This document shows positions 55,970 to 64,000 of a stretch of DNA of 64,000 nucleotides, piece by piece. A model generated the notes under the pieces. That model was given only the letters and a program-made list of their open reading frames with translations, had not been told where the DNA came from and made no database searches. The position numbers and the translations under genes were made by a program. Each line of letters starts with the position of its first letter. The stretch's first letter is position 1. The DNA comes from Rhipicephalus microplus (taxonomy: Eukaryota; Arthropoda; Arachnida; Ixodida; Ixodidae). Location of the stretch: contig NC_134701.1 of assembly GCF_043290135.1 (NCBI RefSeq), positions 203,532,601 to 203,596,600 of the forward strand. The letters run 5' to 3'.

Positions 55970-58589
55970 CAGCTATTTAGTTTGTAAGTATCATAAAAAA
56001 TTGTCGGAGCAGGCATTTTAAAATTACGATCAGCGTTTTTTATGAAGCTTAGGATAACCTATAAAACGAAATAAAACAGTAAAACGATGCAGTAAAATAA
56101 AGAAAATCTTCGTTACCGAAGAGTACTAAACCAAAGAGTGTAGAAGCAAAAAAAGATGCAATATTTCAAAAGCCAGAGAGATATGTTTCAATTAAAAGAC
56201 GTAAGGATGTTCAATGAATCGAAATCCCTTCACCACCGTTGAGAGCAGTGAATTATTACCTATGACAAAATACACAAAAACAGGGGTCATTTCGTCGTTC
56301 GTGTATTTTCTTTAGGTAGTCTATTTTTTCCTTCATGCAAAAGCTTCGCGTTTAGTGCTGCTTAAGTACGCAGTGCCAAGTAGCTTGAACCCCGGTGTTG
56401 TTAATGGACCTTTAACTAGCCAAACACGTAGTACCGTACATTGTTAGCAACTTACGCTACGAATGTTCTGTTTATCTAAAAAACGGCCTTCAGGAGCGGA
56501 CGAGCGTCTGTCACGTTCATGTAATTGATTGATGATAAAGATGATTCTATTAGTTGAATATGAAATATAAAGGTAACGCGTGGAAAACTTTCTCTTCGCT
56601 TATTCTACACGGTTACTATTCGAATAAAGAACTTATTTACTGTCTAACAGCTTTGTTTGGGGTATCTTAAGTAGGCGCACTCAGTCAGTTTTGAGCGCTT
56701 GCGTCCTGGCAAGCAAAACTAAGACATTACAGAAGATTTTAAAATTTCAGAACTTTCACATGCCAATACCTTGATATGTTCCTAAAACACGGGTGACCAT
56801 TTCTTTTCTTTAAACACAAAAGTGTGATTTTACGCGCATTTGAATCTGCCACATGGGTGCTGTTGTACCTACACAGACCCATCAAAATTTTGCCGCCAGG
56901 GCAGAGAATCAAAGCCCCACTCTTATTCCTAGCAGTACAACGTCGCAGCCAGTAAGCCAAGTTACGGGAGTGCGGGGGGGGGGGGGGCTAATGTTTTTAA
57001 CGGCAGCTATTGAACACAAGCTATATTTATTGCCACCAGGTACAGTTATGAGAATTCGCTGCAAAGTCGCCGAGCTTTTCTTTCACGCAATAGCAATATT
57101 CTTGCGTTCCCAAAAAATTACAAAATTCTTGTTGATTCGGCAATAAGCAAAAAGGGAAAAATGTGTGGCGATTCTATATTATTAGTTGTACGTGTCTAAG
57201 CAGGGATCTTAAACGTGGCAGTATTGCTCGTTCACATTTCCCAAAGCCTTTTTTTTTTCAGTAAAATGTAAAGCTCAACACTTGGCGGTAGCTGTATACC
57301 TACTGTCGGTTAAGCTATAGCTCGCGAAGTGATCTGCTTTCACCTTCATAGTATGCGTGGTTCACTTTGACGCAATAAACACCGCGAATAAATGTTGAGA
57401 GGTGCCGCTCTTTTTCGACTGGCCTGGCAGTTGCCGTAGTTGGTTCCTGTAGTTTTCAACTTTTTTTTGCGCCACGCACCGGGGAAGGTTACTGGGGAAT
57501 GAAGACAAATAAAAAGAGCCAGGTTGGCCGAGCCGCGAGCAGTTATACGCTTTTCTCCGAAAACCACTCTAACCTAACTTGAAGGAGAACCACGGGAAGT
57601 ATTTTTTCTACCATGACCCAGCTCCCATGATACGGAGAAAAACTAGCTTCGCGTGGTATACTCCCAACCTTCGGCGTAATCGTGTTTCGCTATACAAACT
57701 GGGAGGAGGCCCGTTTTCCAGAGACGTTTTAATCTTGAGCCTGGAGTCTACATTGAGACTTTCAGTTCCAAGTCCTTCAGCACGCTCATCAACAGCTTCC
57801 AAACGGCGCTTGCGCGCACCAATGATGTGCGTTCAAAGCATGCGCGGCCACGATTAGGATTCGTTGTGGCAGCACGCAGCCAGCGTCATGCGACGCCGTT
57901 CGTTCATCATTCGTGACTCAGAGACGGCAGCCAACTGTGTTTCGAGGAAAATGAGAACGCACTGTTGTAATAGTCAACACATTAGTTATTGTTCTGTCTG
58001 AAAGATAAACACCGTTCGCAAAGTTTTGACTCTAGCCACTTGAATTTCACAATCGATTCACCTTCTCAATTACTACAACTCTTGAAATGCATTTTGCTAT
58101 TCTTAGCACGTAGAAAAGCCAAATGAACTTTACATATGCTAACAAAATGCTGCACCATCTCGGAAGAGTAATAGAGACACTATAACTGATGTTTCAGTTT
58201 GTTAGTTGACTTTCATGAGTTTCGTTTTCGTGTGCAGTAACTATTTTGTGGTAAATGATATGACGTATTATATTCATTATAAAGATAAATGTGTTTCTTT
58301 TTCCACCTATTTATTATCTGACACTGTACGCTCAGTTGATCGAAGCAGATTTTATAGAAATACACCATGGAATTGAAACAGCTAGAGTACCGCGTTATTT
58401 TTAAATTTAGCTCGGTAAGCTTTACTCCCTGCGCATGCACCCTTTACTACCATATTACCTAAACAAGATCAACATGAACAGATTTTTATGGCCTAGTTGG
58501 TTCTTGCTGTACAATTACCGCTTTCTTTCCTATTTCCTCGCGTGTTTAACGGTAATTCTATCATAAACCATAACATGATTCGTGATTGT
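55970..58589. other. No confident gene; G14 run and a G+C-richer island
   Basis: G14 at 56974-56987. 57560-57920 is G+C-richer than its surroundings and open in two minus-strand frames (one with RLEAVDERAEGLGTE), but no domain or splice pattern is clear. Confidence 0.4.
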
Positions 58590-58600
58590 GACATAGCTGT

Positions 58601-58841
58601 CGGCTCCGCCGCAGCGGTCTAGTGGCTATCGGGTAGTTGGTTACTGACCCGCACGTCGCAGGATCGAATCGCGGCTGCGGCCGCTGCAGTTTCAATGGAG
58701 AGAAAAATGCTGTAGGCCCATGTGCACAGGTTTGGGGGCACGTTGAAGAGCGCCAGGTGGGCGAAATTTCCGGAGCCCTCTACTATGGCGTCTCTCATAT
58801 ACATATGGTGGTTTTTGGACGTTAAACCCCACAAATGAATC
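58601..58841 (+). mobile_element. Ruka-type SINE, full length, diverged head
   Basis: Head (GGTCTAGTGGCTA, B box GGATCGAATCGC) and body. Perfect 11-bp duplication GACATAGCTGT at 58590-58600 and 58842-58852. Confidence 0.9.
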
Positions 58842-58852
58842 GACATAGCTGT

Positions 58853-61025
58853 TTAGGCAATAGAGAATGCCAAATCTCCTGACATCGCGCTTGCATGTCA
58901 ACGCAGCTTGCTAGTGACTGTAGTGCGTTAACTTTAAAATTACACGGGAAATGAAGTGCGCTTCGCGGTGGATAAACAATGACGTTGGTTCCTGCGGCGC
59001 CACCTACGTGGTTTACTAAAATCGGAGGTGCTTGCAGCCTTTTCTTTGTCTTCATCATTGGTTCTTTGGCTGGGGCTCAGCCTTGTGCTGGGCTAGTATG
59101 CAGCCATAGAAACACCCAGCCTCGAAACAGTGTGAGCCGTGCAAGCTTTTGTGAACCCAAGAGAAACACGGTAACAAAGGCTGATGGCGTCCTGAGAACT
59201 AGGTTAATAGGCGTCAATAAAATTTCTTATCCACACAAGGTATATTAGGCTGCTTGTGGCAAAGAAAAGAAGATAGAACGATTTGTTACATGCCGTCGCG
59301 TGATACAGTGAAAGAAAAATTGCCGAAAAGCTAAAGCATAAGCTGCCGAAAGGTGGAGCTTCAAACTTTGCGTGACCTGAGTGCAGGCGCGGTGCTTTTT
59401 CTGAGCATCATCGAACACGTCACATAATGAATTTTTTTCCAACCCATGAGCACCAACATGAGGAAAAAAAAAACTTTCTGCATATGTACGAGAAAGGCAA
59501 CACACCCAAATTGTTAGCAGTTATATGAGGGCAAATTGCCGAGAACACCCGTGTACTTGAATTTTAGTGCGCGTTAAAGACCCACAGTACCTTGACATTG
59601 AACCAGAATACCGGAATAAACCTGTAGCGTGCCTGGTGTTTTTTTTATGTATCTGGACCCCAGAAGCTCAGCAATAATTAATAAAAAGATACCATTATAA
59701 CATAAACAATGTCACTGAAATTTCCAAAAATCTCTGTTTTGCTCAAAAGGTGAGTTGTGAAATTAGAGCTGTATAACTGTCCCGTCATAGATGCCTGTTA
59801 AAGACTCTCTAATTCACATTTGTTTTTCTAATGCAAACTCTTTTCTCGGAAATATGATTTTTTTCTACTAGTTCTAATAACAGTGGGGAACAGAAGTTGC
59901 AAAGTAAACCCTCGTAACCTAACTTGAGGACGAATAAACTTCAAGGCGTATGCGCATGGTGCTCTGCCGTAATATAATAAACTAGCTAATAAATTCTATA
60001 TACGAAAAAAGCTAGCTATATAAGTTCCGTTACGTCTATCATTTGACCAGGCAGAAAGTGCCCGAAGAAGCACAAAGGAACGCTGTAAGCGAGTGGTGGC
60101 GGTTTTTTTTAAGACTTTTGGGGACATCGAAAGAAGACGTGATGAGACAGTTTTCAGAAAGCTGAAGCAATGTGCAGAAAGTTTCAAATGTCCTTAGAGA
60201 GAATAAAAAAAAGAGCCAATAATATCGATTATATTTTATCAGTGGTTTAATTTTCTTTCTCACGTTCACTTCGAACTTGGTTCAGAAACCACGGTAGACC
60301 GCTAAACACCATCTTGACTTTCGCTGAGGAAGGGAGATTGAAGCGAGCAATTTCCTGCCCCCACGAGTCTCACAGTCTCGTACACCGCAAAGTGCCATTG
60401 CCGTCAGGGTGCCGTCACCTCGCGTGTTACGCTTGTTCCGATCACAACGTCTCTCTTTCTTATATTCATGCTACTTGCTGCTTCTTTTTGTCACTAACGT
60501 AGATCGGTCCTTCCGTTTCGCAAACGGCATCCAGCTTTGCGCTTACTTGCTACGGCGATCTCTCCAGTTTTTCTGTCTATGCCCATCACGAAACATATTT
60601 CCATCCCCCTTTTGCAATGGCCCGTCACCAGCCAATGCAAGGCCAGTGTATGACAGAAAAACGTCATGAAACCACCGCAAAGCATTAGAGAGGGCGAAAT
60701 GGTATTTGTGTTTTTTTATTTTTTGTGCTCGCTTTTTCCCCGCGTTTGCACAATCTATAATTTACTGCTTTTTTGTTTGTTTTTCGTACATGTGGCTATA
60801 ATTATCATGTCAACTGCAATAAAAAATAGACCGTTTCCCTACTTGAAATATAATTGACATGAAGCGGAACTTGCGGAGTCGTTTTGGTTGGCACAAGTTT
60901 CTGCTTCATCTAAGTTCGTTATTTATATTGCTGTTTAACTTTCCTTCTGATTTATTATATGGTATAAATAGTCACTTTTATACACATGCATATGCATCCT
61001 CCATATCGCAAAATGGCGCCGGAGA

Positions 61026-61027
<2 letters not shown>
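58853..61027. other. No confident gene; SINE-like trace
   Basis: 59549-59590 (ACCCGTGTACTTGAATTTTA then GCGCGTTAAAGACCC) resembles the middle of a Ruka-like SINE, strongly decayed. 58979-59170 holds a frame with a signal-peptide-like stretch (see findings). No other signal. Confidence 0.4.

Positions 61028-61096
<69 letters not shown>
61028..61096. repeat. (TA)n array 1
   Basis: Pure TA dinucleotides, about 69 bp. Confidence 0.95.
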
Positions 61097-61100
<4 letters not shown>

Positions 61101-61269
61101 TAATAATCACGGCTGCTTATTTTTTCATCCACCTTTCTTTCTTCTTTTTTACATTCCATTGGTTCTAATAACTTCCCCTGTACATTCCTTGGCATTACTG
61201 TCTGTTAAATCTCATTAATATTGTGTCAAAACACGGAAAAAAACGAGCCCTTCGGTATACACTTCTTTC

Positions 61270-61386
<117 letters not shown>

Positions 61387-61555
61387 GTTATGAAGTCTTG
61401 GTAGGTAGTCTTGGCCTCGCAAAATGAACGGGCAAAGCCTGTACACAGACGATGACGATGACGATGACACAGAGTGGCAATGAGGAAAAAGAAACAAGCG
61501 GATGGTGGTGATTGGGATGATGCACGGATGAGAACGATGTAAGTAGCACACGCCC

Positions 61556-62165
<610 letters not shown>

Positions 62166-62169
62166 ATAT

Positions 62170-62935
62170 AGAACGAGCTTTGCAGAAGAGGCGGAGGAAG
62201 CAGCTATTGCAATGGCCATAGCATCCACCTCGACTCCACTAATTGTTAGCGACTCGCAGACGGCTGTGAGAAACTTTGCACGAGGGCGAATATCCCAAAT
62301 CGCTTTAAGAATATTGGCTGGATGCAAAGACCAACTAACAATAGAAATAGTCTGGGCACCCGCTCACTCCTCCTTGCCCGGCAATGAGGCTGCACACCAG
62401 ACAGCTGGAGGACACACAGACCGAGCCTCTGGATTGTCCTGGTCGAACGGGGAGGATGATGAGAGATTTGAGCGGATGACTACTTACAGAGATATTACAC
62501 AGTATTACAGGCTAAGCTGGAAAATTTATCCTCCCGCACACTCGTCATCGAACAAAGGACAGGCGGTGGCGTGGCGCCTACTCCAGACCCACGCGTTTCC
62601 TAGTCCGGTAACAATGAACCGCTGCGTGCCGGAACTTCATTCGGAAAGTGTAAATTTTGCCACAACAGGGCAGACTTAAGCCACATTTTATGGGCATGCC
62701 CGCAGGCTCCCATGAGAGGCGAATTGCCAGACGGGAGTGGATGGGATACAGCGCTCCTCAGCTCTGACTCTCAATTACAAGCCCGCTTAATACGGCAGGC
62801 CGAAGACGCCGCCAGGGCCCATGAGATCATGACCGTCGTCTAGGTTTGGTCCTCCCTTCTCTCGCACCTGAAAGGGGAGGAGTTTGTTCATCATAAAGTT
62901 TGTTCATCATCATCATCGTCATCCTCGGCAAAAAT
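62170..62935 (+). pseudogene. LINE ORF2 end: RNase H, zinc knuckle and 3' UTR, 5'-truncated
   Basis: From about 62170 the plus strand reads AEEAEEAAIAMAIA, then LIVSDSQTAV and IVWAPAHSSLPGNEAAH, which are RNase H motifs with the Glu, Asp and His positions present. His replaces the last acidic residue, as at 2.7 kb. One frameshift between about 62630 and 62648 separates this from a C-x2-C-x7-H-x4-C knuckle starting CKFCH at 62649 and an open C terminus to TAG at 62841-62843. The 3' UTR ends in a (CAT)n tail near 62905-62925. The first ~70% of the LINE is absent. Base composition is richer in G+C than the neighbouring DNA, suggesting recent arrival. Confidence 0.8.
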
Positions 62936-64000
62936 ATGTGATTTGCTCAATATTTGACCGTATCTTTTGTACTAATGTGGTCCAGGAAAATTCTCATGAT
63001 TCGCCGATTGATAGACCGTATTAAGTTTAAGTAATGAAGGATGTTTAATCAAATTATTTTATTTGTTTTGAGAAAGAAAATAATTTTTCAGTTCGGCCCT
63101 TAGAACACACTTTGCATTCCTTCATTGCCTCTTCACTTCAAAGCACGTGGTCACCCTTTCGGCTGACATTCATCACAGTAAGTGGCAAAGTGTGAGATGT
63201 ATGTAAGCGGCTTGTGAGTGGTCGAGAGCCTTGTTGCTTTGTTTTCAAGGCCATTGAGTTCGCTTTACAATGTGAGCTTCCTTGGCACGCCCCTTGGGAA
63301 ATATGGGAGCTGTACAGCAGGCTGCAGTATCGTTGGCCCATTGTGTTACAAGGCTATCTGCACTACTAGTACACAGAGACCAAAACAAATAAAACACATT
63401 GTGTACACTTTCTCTTACGTACAGCAGTAGTGCAGACAGCCGTGTATTAAACAGCCCTATATGGTGCTCGTATCTAGCCATCCTTACGATCCGCGTGTGA
63501 AGATATGCGTAAAAAATATGCCCAATTTCTGCTATTTTTTCCGTGAGGTGTTGTACTGGTTTCTCCGGTGGGGTCATGCTACTCTGCTTCAGGCGGCGTT
63601 ATGTTACTCTGTTGAGCGGAGTGCTCTGACCCGTTAGAATCACTGCACTCTGCTTTAGCAAGAGGAGATTTACTATCGAAAAGAGAGTGAAGTATGGGAC
63701 CAGAAAGTACCCTCCGAAGGAGAGTTCCCAGCACTCTTAGCTTTTAGAGCGTGGACGTGTCGGTCGGCAGGAAGGAGGAGCGGCCACAGCCCGTGTGTCC
63801 CTGTTCAAGCATTGCACTACTTGGTGAAACCATTCAAATTTCTTTCGAGTTGTGCAATAATCGCTCATGCAGGTTTCATGTAGTTCTTTCATATTTTCGA
63901 AATTATATTGATACGTGAGCAGCTGTCATCATCAAATCGCAAAAAATCTACCGTTCCTTTTCATGAAAATGACGAGCATTTATATATAGCTTGTGCAACA
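62936..64000. other. No gene seen
   Basis: Short frames only; no recognised repeat or exon to the right edge. Confidence 0.45.

Noticed and set aside
57560..57920. G+C-rich island as a promoter or exon
   Set aside because: No TATA/initiator, splice or domain evidence; two overlapping minus-strand frames are open, so neither is favoured.
8584..58841. tRNA genes at the A/B-box sequences
   Set aside because: Each is the head of a SINE with body and tail; no mature tRNA cloverleaf stands alone.

Overview
This window is nuclear DNA of an arthropod, most likely a metastriate hard tick. The main clue is the tRNA-derived SINE present in at least nine copies, which matches my recollection of Ruka, the SINE described from Rhipicephalus; the genus is therefore an inference. 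The DNA is A+T-rich, has no operons or ribosome binding sites, and carries (TA)n arrays, LINE, Penelope, Ty3/gypsy and Tc1/mariner relics. I find no intact host gene. One weak candidate terminal exon is listed (52.2 kb), and a few other exon-like stretches are given as findings.

Layout. 0-5.5 kb: the start of a minus-strand LINE (ORF2 runs off the left edge, ORF1 complete), a plus-strand LINE 3' end, a foldback repeat, a 5'-truncated LINE with a perfect 14-bp target duplication, and a 146-bp tandem satellite ending in a GGAT/GGAC microsatellite. 9.5-16.4 kb: the best-resolved structure, one Tc1/mariner-type transposon with about 450-bp terminal inverted repeats and a TA target duplication. 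Its left inverted repeat is split by a Ty3/gypsy LTR element (407-bp LTRs, ATAG duplication), its transposase by a SINE, and its right inverted repeat by a Penelope-like element that itself carries a SINE. 23.2-23.9 kb: SINE and a palindromic Penelope end with hammerhead-like cores on both strands. 25.6-30.0 kb: minus-strand LINE relics broken by two copies of an unclassified 0.7-kb repeat, one of which carries a 5'-truncated SINE. 30-64 kb: mostly unassigned A+T-rich DNA with scattered SINEs, LINE 3' ends, an inverted Penelope pair at 46 kb, three long (TA)n arrays at 61 kb and a LINE RNase H/3' end at 62.2-62.9 kb.

The elements do not work together as a pathway. They record successive insertions, and the nesting order gives relative ages: Tc1/mariner element first, then the LTR element, Penelope element and a SINE inside it, then the SINE inside the Penelope element. 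Every autonomous coding region visible in full is disabled by stops, frameshifts, deletions or lost catalytic residues, except the ORF1 at the left edge, which is open. I see no new biological system of genes. The most unusual observations are the nested transposon, the head-to-head Penelope ends seen at all three Penelope loci, the paired hammerhead-like motifs, and an inverted gag segment inside the LTR element.
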